The notes below the pieces were generated by a model, which saw only the letters and a program-made list of their open reading frames with translations, was not told the origin of the DNA and made no database searches. A DNA stretch of 64,000 nt from positions 62,001 through 126,000 of the forward strand of contig CAJTEM010000014.1 of the NCBI GenBank assembly GCA_910575255.1. Reading direction: 5' to 3'. Shown here in pieces: positions 43,395-50,653 of this stretch. The number at the start of each line of letters is the position of its first letter. Within the stretch, counting starts at the first letter, position 1. Source of the stretch: Lachnospiraceae bacterium. Its GTDB lineage: Bacteria > Bacillota > Clostridia > Lachnospirales > Lachnospiraceae. The translations under genes and the position numbers were made by a program.

Positions 43395-44834
43395 ATGCCT
43401 TCCCTGCAAAGCCGGATGGTATTCCGGCTCTGGTTCATTATGATGCTTTTAGTGCTGCTGGGAATCGGCTTTATGTGGGTTGCACAGATCTATCTGTTCG
43501 AACAGAATTATGTGAAGGTAGCCCTGGCAGAGACGGAAAAACGCCTGGAACCGATCCGCAAGGATTTAAGCACCCAGGATCTTGCCGACGATGAGCATCT
43601 GCTTCCGGTTATGAGCCGGATAGCCGGCGGAGAGCTGATTCTGATCGATGGCCAGGGAAAGCTGATCCAGATGTATTCCATCGGACATCCCATCAATCTT
43701 AAGGAGTCCTTTGACCGGCCGCCTGTTCTGGACATCATAATGAAGCGGGAGGAATTCAGAAACCTTCTGGCCGGGAAGCCTTACCGGCTTGTCGATCGTC
43801 ACCGGGACCGAATCTTCGGATTTGAGCTTGGTTTCCCCGCCACTTATCAGGGAGAACCCTGCTTTGTGATTCTCCGCAACACGGTAATGCTAAAAACTAT
43901 CATGGACTTAAACCGGCATCAGCTGATCCGGATGACCCTATTGCTGACCATGACTGCCTCTGTGCTTGCCTTTTTGCTGTCCCGTCACTTCACCCGGCCG
44001 ATCTTTCAGATCCGGGATGCTGTTGACCGGCTGACCCGCAACGACTTTCTCGCCCGTCCGGACTTAAGGAGAAAGGATGAGCTGGGGCAGCTTTCGGATT
44101 CCGTGGAAAAGCTGGGGCAAAAGCTGCAGCAGGTAGATCTGCTGCGGAAGGAGGTCATTGCCAATGTCTCCCACGAGCTGCGTTCTCCCCTTGCCGTCAT
44201 CGGCGGCTATGCCGAGATGGTACGGGATATTACCTGGAAAAATGATGCCCAGCGGGAGGAGGATCTGAATCTGATCATCAGCGAGGCAAAACGGATGAGT
44301 GAGATGGTCTCAGACATTCTTGACTATTCTCAGCTGCAGGCAGGCTATATTCAGCTCAAAAAGGACTGGTACGACTTAAGAGATATTCTGGATTCTGAGC
44401 TTACCCTGTGCCGGCCCGGCGCCCTTCAGCACCGGATCCGCCTCACCCTGGATTGCAAAGACGAAAAGCTTCTATTCTATGCAGATGCCTTAAAGATCAG
44501 TCAGGTCATCCGCAACCTGCTCTACAATGCCATCAACCACACAGCAGATGGCGAGGAAATCGTCATTGCTGCCAGACACCTCCCGGGCCTTATCCGGGTC
44601 GCTGTCATCAATCCCGGGCCTCCTATCTTAGAGGAAGAGCGGGAACAGATCTGGGAGCGCTATCAGCGCAGCCAGCACCAGAGCGGGCGCCGCCTCGGCA
44701 CCGGGATCGGCCTTTCTATCGTCAGCACCATTTTAAAGGCTCATCACATGACCTACGGTGTTGACTGTGAAGATGGTAAAACAATCTTCTGGTTCTCCTG
44801 CCCGGATCCGGACGGCAGAGAGTGTCCGGGCTGA
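43395..44834 (+). CDS. Sensor histidine kinase
   Basis: Membrane kinase of 479 residues. It has two membrane segments (~12-32 and ~170-190), an outside sensor domain, a HAMP linker (SRHFTRPIFQIRDAVDRLT), the phosphorylated His in ANVSHELRSPLAVIGGYAEM, and ATPase motifs NLLYNAINHTADG and GTGIGLSIVSTIL. The ATG at 43395 lies right after the regulator stop; a TTG at 43371 inside the regulator gene is less likely. Partner of the preceding OmpR-type regulator and probably senses envelope stress or a drug. Confidence 0.93.
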   Translation: MPSLQSRMVFRLWFIMMLLVLLGIGFMWVAQIYLFEQNYVKVALAETEKRLEPIRKDLSTQDLADDEHLLPVMSRIAGGELILIDGQGKLIQMYSIGHPINLKESFDRPPVLDIIMKREEFRNLLAGKPYRLVDRHRDRIFGFELGFPATYQGEPCFVILRNTVMLKTIMDLNRHQLIRMTLLLTMTASVLAFLLSRHFTRPIFQIRDAVDRLTRNDFLARPDLRRKDELGQLSDSVEKLGQKLQQVDLLRKEVIANVSHELRSPLAVIGGYAEMVRDITWKNDAQREEDLNLIISEAKRMSEMVSDILDYSQLQAGYIQLKKDWYDLRDILDSELTLCRPGALQHRIRLTLDCKDEKLLFYADALKISQVIRNLLYNAINHTADGEEIVIAARHLPGLIRVAVINPGPPILEEEREQIWERYQRSQHQSGRRLGTGIGLSIVSTILKAHHMTYGVDCEDGKTIFWFSCPDPDGRECPG

Positions 44835-44896
44835 ATCTGGCGATTCCGGATGACAGAAATCAGCCGGGTTTTACCTGCCTGGATTTCGCATGTCTG

Positions 44897-45262
44897 TCAG
44901 CTTTCCCCAAACAGCCTCCCGATCTCCAGCGCCTCCTCCAGGGTATTTTTCCATCCGAACCGTTCCCGATCCACTTGCCAGCCTGCGGGAGTCCATATTA
45001 CCTCCACACCTTCTTCTTCCAGAAGAAGCTTCTGAAGCTCAAAGGTCTCAAAGCTGGCAGCTCCGCTGAGAATTCCTCTGGCATTGACTACCCGGTAGGC
45101 ATTTGCTTTTGCCTGTTCTCCTGCCAGCCCATGCTTTAAGGCATATCCCACCTGCCGGGAATTCTTTGGCTTTTGGCAAAGCAGGGCAATCTGGCCGTAT
45201 GTGGCCACCTTACCTTTGGGAATCCTCCCACAGACAATTCCGATTCTCTGATACATATCCAT
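44897..45262 (-). CDS. Alkyltransferase-like protein (MGMT fold without active Cys)
   Basis: The 121-residue protein has the DNA-binding part of O6-alkylguanine alkyltransferase: IPKGKVATYGQIALLCQKPK with the arginine-finger area NSRQVGYALKHG. The alkyl-acceptor PCHR motif is replaced by NAYRVVNARG. Such ATL proteins bind alkylated guanine and hand it to nucleotide excision repair. Start taken at 45262, with GAAGGGG about 12 nt upstream; ATG at 45256 is an alternative. Upstream is the DUF554 gene, 53 bp away. Confidence 0.85.
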   Translation of the reverse strand: MDMYQRIGIVCGRIPKGKVATYGQIALLCQKPKNSRQVGYALKHGLAGEQAKANAYRVVNARGILSGAASFETFELQKLLLEEEGVEVIWTPAGWQVDRERFGWKNTLEEALEIGRLFGES

Positions 45263-45315
45263 AGCTTTTTGTGTCCCCTTCCCGATAAACCCCGGCAATT
45301 TCTTTCCCTCATCAC

Positions 45316-46032
45316 TTAACTGCCAAAGGGTAAAAATGCCCAGGCAGCCGCAACCACAACCGCCGGAAGCAGATTCGCCACCTTGACGCGCTTTCCCCAT
45401 ACCAGATTAAGCCCGACGCAAAAGATCAGGATCGATCCCACCAGGGAAAGATTGTGAAGCGCCAAAGGCGTGATCAACGGCCCAATCAGCCGCGCCAGCA
45501 GGGTGATGCTCCCCTGAAAAACTCCTACCGGGAGCGCTGAAAACAAACATCCCTTTCCCATCGATGCTGTCATCACCAGAATAATGATCATGTCCATCAC
45601 TGCCTTAGCCGCCAGAATCGAGATGTCCCCGCTAAGCCCGTCCTGAATGGCTCCCACCACAGCCATGGCTCCGATGCAAACGGTAAGCGAGGCTGTCACA
45701 AAGCCGTCAACAAATCCCTCGTCCCTGTCGCTCCCTGTCTTTTGCTTCAGCCAGCTTCCGAACTGCTCCATATGTTTTTCAATATTCAGCCATTCCCCGA
45801 TGAGTGCTCCAATCGCCAGGCTGCCGATCATCATCATGGTTCCACTGCTTGCGAGGCTTTTGTCCTCCACCACAAGTATCTTTTCCATGGCGCCTGCAAT
45901 GCCTAAAAACAGGACGCAGATGCCGTTTGCCATCATCAGAATGTCCTGATATCGCTTCTCTATCCTTCTCCCGAATAATAATCCGCCAAGGCCTCCGGCC
46001 AGAATTCCGGCTACATTGATCCATGTTCCCAT
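45316..46032 (-). CDS. DUF554 membrane protein
   Basis: The 238-residue protein has six or seven hydrophobic helices rich in Gly and Ala: GTWINVAGILAGGLGGLLFG, SGTMMMIGSLAIGALIGEWL and DGFVTASLTVCIGAMAVVGA, all characteristic of the DUF554 (YdfK/YqgA) family. Function is not established for the family; a transport role is presumed. It starts at the first ATG, and its stop overlaps nothing. Next downstream is the alkyltransferase-like gene. Confidence 0.88.
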   Translation of the reverse strand: MGTWINVAGILAGGLGGLLFGRRIEKRYQDILMMANGICVLFLGIAGAMEKILVVEDKSLASSGTMMMIGSLAIGALIGEWLNIEKHMEQFGSWLKQKTGSDRDEGFVDGFVTASLTVCIGAMAVVGAIQDGLSGDISILAAKAVMDMIIILVMTASMGKGCLFSALPVGVFQGSITLLARLIGPLITPLALHNLSLVGSILIFCVGLNLVWGKRVKVANLLPAVVVAAAWAFLPFGS

Positions 46033-46154
46033 TTCTGCTGATTCCTTCCCGTCTTTTGTTGTCCTTTCCGATTCTACCTTCTTTGGGGAAGAAATGCAAG
46101 GATAAAAGTTTATAGGCGGATTGTCACGGGGTGAGGTGGGGTTCCTGAAGGTAC

Positions 46155-46292
46155 GCCTTGGAACCAGGGGAGGGCCGCAGCGGGAAAGGGTCTGCGGATG
46201 TTTCCGGTTTCGAGATCAAGAATTCCTAAAATTTCTGCAAAGTCAACATCCGCAGACCCTTTCCCGCTGCGGCCCTCCCCTGGTTCCAAGGC
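46155..46292. repeat. Long-hairpin element, copy B (perfect 48-bp arms)
   Basis: The left arm (46155-46202, beginning GCCTTGGAACCAGGGGAGGG) and right arm (46245-46292) are perfectly complementary over 48 bp. The 42-nt loop, read on the minus strand, is GACTTTGCAG followed by AAATTTTAGGAATTCTTGAT and CTCGAAACCGGA, the same core as copy A. The arm interior (CGCAGCGGGAAAGGG) differs from copy A (GCGTTCCGAAATGG), yet pairing is kept. GGTAC flanks the left end, as GTACC flanks other arms. The remaining 46033-46375 intergenic space holds nothing else I can name. Confidence 0.9.
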
Positions 46293-46375
46293 TGAACATC
46301 CCGTTCTCCATTCTTTCGAGGCTGGTAAATACCGACTCTGAAAAAATAGTGAAGTGGTTTTGGCGGTTAAAGCCT

Positions 46376-47074
46376 TTATAAGTGGTTGGACAGCAGGCAG
46401 GCATCCGCAAAAGGAAAATATTCCCTCATCTTTTCTTCTGCCTGGAACCGTCTTTCGAAAAGCACGGAAACCGTCTCCACCGTACCTTCTGACATGGGAA
46501 CCAGCAGGTATTTTCCTTCCCGATCCATTACCCCGGCAACCACCAATAGCTGTTTCCTCTTGCCTTTTTCCTTCTTGGCACTGCTGTTAATGGGTGACGG
46601 CTGGTCTTTCGCATTGTTTGATGTCTCTGATGATGTCCAGGACAGTTCTTCCAGGAGAATCTGTTCTCCGGTTACCTCTGTGCTGCCAAACAAGGCCTCT
46701 GCCAGATCTTTGCTCAGCACACAGGCGTCTTCTCTCCCTGTCAGTCCCCAGGTTCCTGAGAGAAGATCCGCAGAAAAGACCTGATCCAGGCTGCCGTATA
46801 CTCCTAACGGCCGGGCGCTTTCCTTTCTTTTGGTGCTGACTGCCAGGATTTCCTCTCTGCTTCCCACCTGCCATGCGGCCATCTTAAGAATTCCCTGTCC
46901 GCCATCCTTCTGTTGTTCCTCCCATTGCTTCAGCCATTCGGTATCCACCCCGCAGCCCCGGCAATCTGCCTCAAGGCGGCAGGGGGTGATAAACAGATAC
47001 AGCCGGATTGCTGACGCTGCCAGAAAAACAAGATTTGCCGCGGCAAACATTACCATTCCTTTCTTGCCTTTCAT
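46376..47074 (-). CDS. Isolated MacB-like periplasmic core protein with one membrane helix
   Basis: The 232-residue protein has one N-terminal membrane segment (~6-28, VMFAAANLVFLAASAIRLYLF) and an outside domain resembling the periplasmic core of MacB/FtsX-type permeases. The pattern is a variable start, then YGSLDQVFSADLLSGTWGLT, CVLSKDLAEALFG and GEQILL. The FtsX membrane helices that normally follow are absent, as the frame ends at a TAA at 46376. GGGAGAGA precedes the ATG at 47074. It is last in the operon, 74 bp past the HlyD gene. I infer that it docks with HlyD outside the membrane. The domain assignment is by pattern only. Confidence 0.6.
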   Translation of the reverse strand: MKGKKGMVMFAAANLVFLAASAIRLYLFITPCRLEADCRGCGVDTEWLKQWEEQQKDGGQGILKMAAWQVGSREEILAVSTKRKESARPLGVYGSLDQVFSADLLSGTWGLTGREDACVLSKDLAEALFGSTEVTGEQILLEELSWTSSETSNNAKDQPSPINSSAKKEKGKRKQLLVVAGVMDREGKYLLVPMSEGTVETVSVLFERRFQAEEKMREYFPFADACLLSNHL

Positions 47075-47148
47075 TCTCTCTCCCACATCTCTCCGTAATT
47101 TCCGCAGGCAAAGCACGCCTCGCTTTGCGGAAGATTTGGCTTCCCTTA

Positions 47149-48849
47149 TCAGAATTCCTGCACCGGGCGTACCCGTGTCCCTTCTCCGATGATCTGATTG
47201 CTGCGCACTATGATCTCGTCTGAATTCTGCAAAGCGCCTTCTACTGCTGCCTCCGTATCTCCAAGCTCCAGTACACGGACCTCTACCCGTTCCGCTACAA
47301 ACTCCTCCCCCAGAATCGCTCTCTTTGGCCTTGCAACCAGACAGTAATAGCCCTTCGTATCCTTTCGCAGGCCCTGCAGCGGAATTACCTTCTGGTAGGC
47401 CTCTGACTGCTTGATGCATTCATAGCCAGTCACGGTTCCCAGAAAAAGTTCCGTTCCCGCAAGTTCGGCCCGAAAGCTTCCCATCGTCTCGCCAAGCAGA
47501 TTCATTTCCCGGATCCTCACCTCCTGCTTCCGGCTGCTCCCCGGAACCGACAACTGCAGCAGATCTCCCACAGCCAGCCTCTGCTCCTCCTTTACAAATT
47601 CTCCCTCAAAGCAGAAGCTGTCTGATGCCAGAATCAGGCGCTCCTCTCCTGTGGTTGTTCTTGCCGTCAGCAGCTCACACGCCACGACTGTCCCGTCCTG
47701 CTCTGCCAGAACCCTTCCGCCGGCGGCAATCAGGGCTTCCAGCCTTTTCAGTTCCTGTTCCTTCTTTTGGATATCCATCTGAATTCCCTTTTGTATCAGC
47801 TCGGACAGCCTTTTTTTCTGATCACGATTCAGCCTGGCCTGCTCATCCTTCCGTGAAGCAATTTCCAGATTCCACCGCGCCTGCTCTACTCTTTTTTCCC
47901 GTTCCTTTAACGCCTTATCCTCCTCCTTTTGTCTCTCCTCCAGCTGGCGAAGCGCCTCCTCATAGGTTTCCAAAAGAGCCATCTGCGAACTGTCTGAGCC
48001 TGAGCGGATCCGTTCATTCCGGTCATCAATCCAATCCATGCGCAGTTCCACATCTTCCAGCTGATCTTCCCATTCTTCCTCCAAATCCTCCAGATCCTCC
48101 CTGGCACGTTTCAGTTCCTGCTCCTTCTGTGCCCGTTCACTCTCCGTGGCTTCTTTGTTCTCCAATTCTTCCAGTTCCCGTTCCCGGTCCTCCACGGTCC
48201 GCCTCGCCTTTCTCAGCGCCGAATTCCGGGAATTCTTCGCAGATCTCAGTTCCTGCCTGGTACTTTCCTCCTCCTGATTCTGCTGTGCCCAAAGTTCCTC
48301 CCTGGTCATGGCCTGTTTGCGCTCATAATCCTCGCGAAGGCGCTCCCGCTCCTTTTCTGCTTCCTGATGATTCATTTCCTGCTCCTGCCGTCCCTCCGAA
48401 AGCTCCCGTTCTGCCATCGCCAATTCCCAGGCCGCCAACTCACTTTCCGTGACAGAAAGCGCCTCTTCTTTTGCTATCTCCTCCTTCTCAAGTTCCAGGC
48501 CCAGCTTTGCCTTCTCCTGCCAAAGCCGTTCTCTCTGCTCCGCCATTGAATCCTCCTCATAGCAGAACAGTTCCTCTCCCTTCTTCACCTGCCTTCCCGG
48601 CTCTGCAGCCACAGACTGTATCCGCAGTCCGGGAATCACCGGACTGAAAAATGTCTCCTGCTCCCGTACGGTTCCTGTCCCTGTAATCCGTGTCTCCACG
48701 GACTTTTCCTTTGCCCGTGCGGTCACTGCTTTTGGCACGGTAACACTGTCATAAATCCGGGAAAGAATCGTGCAGGAAAACATCAACAGGAAATATCCCG
48801 TCAGCAGCATCCGGTAAAACCGGTTTCTTTTTTTCTGTGTCCTCTCCAT
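47149..48849 (-). CDS. HlyD-type adaptor with a very long coiled coil
   Basis: The 566-residue protein has an N-terminal membrane anchor (~12-32). The first half-motif of a lipoyl-like domain is VIPGLRIQSVAAEPGRQVKKGEEL. About 270 residues of Glu/Arg/Lys-rich heptads follow (~105-375), then the second lipoyl half (GGRVLAEQDGTVVACEL) and beta-barrel parts. The C-terminal part (AILGEEFVAERVEVRVLELG, IIVRSNQIIGEGTRVRPV) is typical of MacA/HlyD adaptors. It begins 6 bp after the MalG-type permease gene. Export adaptors are not normal partners of MalFG permeases. Confidence 0.85.
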   Translation of the reverse strand: MERTQKKRNRFYRMLLTGYFLLMFSCTILSRIYDSVTVPKAVTARAKEKSVETRITGTGTVREQETFFSPVIPGLRIQSVAAEPGRQVKKGEELFCYEEDSMAEQRERLWQEKAKLGLELEKEEIAKEEALSVTESELAAWELAMAERELSEGRQEQEMNHQEAEKERERLREDYERKQAMTREELWAQQNQEEESTRQELRSAKNSRNSALRKARRTVEDRERELEELENKEATESERAQKEQELKRAREDLEDLEEEWEDQLEDVELRMDWIDDRNERIRSGSDSSQMALLETYEEALRQLEERQKEEDKALKEREKRVEQARWNLEIASRKDEQARLNRDQKKRLSELIQKGIQMDIQKKEQELKRLEALIAAGGRVLAEQDGTVVACELLTARTTTGEERLILASDSFCFEGEFVKEEQRLAVGDLLQLSVPGSSRKQEVRIREMNLLGETMGSFRAELAGTELFLGTVTGYECIKQSEAYQKVIPLQGLRKDTKGYYCLVARPKRAILGEEFVAERVEVRVLELGDTEAAVEGALQNSDEIIVRSNQIIGEGTRVRPVQEF

Positions 48850-48855
48850 GTCCGC

Positions 48856-49704
48856 CTACTCCTTCACACCGGAGGCTGCCAAACCCTGCTCCAGTTCTCC
48901 CTCCCCGTTCAGATACAGAAGCACCGGCGGAAGCATCATCACGATCCCCGCCGCAAATGCCACCGCTGCCTTGTCCGAAACGATTTCCGGCAGATACAGT
49001 GACAGAGGCCACAGGCTCATGTCCTTTAGGTAAGCCACCGGCTGCTCCAGAGCATTCCAGGCATCGATAAAACTCAGCACCATGGCTGTCACGATTCCCG
49101 GATACCCGGCGGGAAGTCCTACCAGGAAAAAGGCCTGCAGCTCTCCCGCGCCGTCCAGGTAAGCTGCCTCTAAAAGCGCCCCGGGAACCGCCTCAAAGGA
49201 GCGTGTCATAATGAATACCGGAAAGGTTGACCAGATTCCCGGCAGAATCAATGCCAGATGAGAATTTAAAAGCCCCAGACAATCCAGCACCAGATAATTC
49301 GATACCTGGGTCACCTGAAACGGCAATACCATCAGCAATACATACAAGGCAAATATCCCTCTCCGGCCGGGAAATTTCAGACGGGCAAATGCCCAGGCCG
49401 CCGGTGCGCCGATAAGAAGCTGCCCCAACAGCATGGGAAAAGTCTGAATACAGGAATTCCAGAACATCACGAAAAATCCCGGAGAACGGATCAGAAGTTC
49501 GGTAAAAGCCTCCAGGGACGGATAAGAGGGAAGCAGCGCCGCACGGACCGGCGCTTTCCCGATTCCCAGCGGGGACAGATAACGCCACAAAAGTTCATCC
49601 TCCGGCATCAGGGCCGCAGACAGCAGAAGCAGCAGCGGCAGCCAGACCAAAAGACTGGCCAGTGTCAGCAAAAGCACTGCCAGTTTTCTTTTTATTTTCT
49701 TCAA
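48856..49704 (-). CDS. MalG-type ABC permease in the hybrid operon
   Basis: Permease of 282 residues with six helices. It starts KLAVLLLTLASLLVWLPLLL and keeps the EAA loop EAAYLDGAGELQAFFLVGLP, so it could still dock an ATPase. The ATG at 49704 has AAGGAG. It lies between the MalF-type permease (42 bp) and the HlyD gene (6 bp). No ATPase is encoded in the window for it. The rest of the sequence is a normal CUT1 permease. Confidence 0.9.
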   Translation of the reverse strand: MKKIKRKLAVLLLTLASLLVWLPLLLLLSAALMPEDELLWRYLSPLGIGKAPVRAALLPSYPSLEAFTELLIRSPGFFVMFWNSCIQTFPMLLGQLLIGAPAAWAFARLKFPGRRGIFALYVLLMVLPFQVTQVSNYLVLDCLGLLNSHLALILPGIWSTFPVFIMTRSFEAVPGALLEAAYLDGAGELQAFFLVGLPAGYPGIVTAMVLSFIDAWNALEQPVAYLKDMSLWPLSLYLPEIVSDKAAVAFAAGIVMMLPPVLLYLNGEGELEQGLAASGVKE

Positions 49705-49746
49705 AACCTTCTCCTTTCCTGCCTTTCTTTCACTGACCGTTCTTTG

Positions 49747-50640
49747 TTATCCCTCTTTTCCCGACCGTCTGAGCCACCGGCCAAACCCCCAGGCCGGCAA
49801 TGACGCCAGAACCAGAAAAACTGCCGCTGTACTCATTTTTTGAATATCCAGTGTCAAAAACCAATGGCTGAACAGGTGGGGAAGCATGTAGATCGACAAA
49901 TCCGGATAGCTGCCGGCCAGAAGATAAGCTTCCCGGTATACCCGGAAGGAATTCACCACGGAAAGCACGAGTACCAGTCCCATGGTTCCCTGCAGGCATG
50001 GCAGAGTGATATAGCGAAGCTGCGCCGGTTCCCCGGCGCCGTCCACCCGTGCCGCATCGTACAGACTTTGGGGTATGGCACTCAGCCCGGCAAGCCACAA
50101 CAGCATGTCATACCCGATATTTTTCCACAGATACGTGGATACCAGAATCGGAAACGCTGCCTTTCCATGAACCCAGTCCTGTTCCCACGGCTTTCCGGTA
50201 AAGGCATACAGCAGCTGATTCCACAGTCCGTCCGGACAGAACAGGATCCGCCATACCAGAGCCATAGCCGCCGCCGGAAGCACCATTGGCAGCACCAGGC
50301 TGGTCTTAAAAAGACGCTGCCCGGCTCCCGGGCGGTATACTAGCAGCGACAACGCCAGAGATACCAGATACAAAGCCGGGACAGCGGCGGCAAAGAAATA
50401 CAGGGTATTCTTTGCCGCCATCCGAAAGGCTTCATTTCCCCATACCGCGGCATAGTTTGCCATCCCCACAAATGACCGCCCCATGGCATCCAGAAAAGAC
50501 CGGCGCACCACATCCAGAAACGGCAGCGCCTGGAATAAAAGCACCCCGCACAGGCTGGGAGCCAGAAAGCATCCGGCCGTTATCCGGCTTTGCCCCTGTC
50601 TTTTTCGTCTGCGTTCCATTTTTCCCAGACAATTTTTCAT
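49747..50640 (-). CDS. MalF-type ABC permease in the hybrid operon
   Basis: Permease of 297 residues. It begins with a basic cytoplasmic tail (MERRRKRQGQ), then AGCFLAPSLCGVLLFQALPF as helix 1, and keeps a recognisable EAA loop (YDAARVDGAGEPAQLRYITL). The start ATG at 50640 is supported by GGGGAAA and lies 13 bp past the binding-protein gene. The partner is the MalG-type gene that follows. Substrate unknown. Confidence 0.9.
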   Translation of the reverse strand: MKNCLGKMERRRKRQGQSRITAGCFLAPSLCGVLLFQALPFLDVVRRSFLDAMGRSFVGMANYAAVWGNEAFRMAAKNTLYFFAAAVPALYLVSLALSLLVYRPGAGQRLFKTSLVLPMVLPAAAMALVWRILFCPDGLWNQLLYAFTGKPWEQDWVHGKAAFPILVSTYLWKNIGYDMLLWLAGLSAIPQSLYDAARVDGAGEPAQLRYITLPCLQGTMGLVLVLSVVNSFRVYREAYLLAGSYPDLSIYMLPHLFSHWFLTLDIQKMSTAAVFLVLASLPAWGFGRWLRRSGKEG

Positions 50641-50653
50641 GATTTCCCCGTCC

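Noticed and set aside
47625-48452. Long plus-strand open frame opposite the HlyD gene
   Set aside because: Pro/Ser-rich shadow caused by Glu/Arg/Lys-rich coiled-coil codons on the other strand; no ribosome-binding site.
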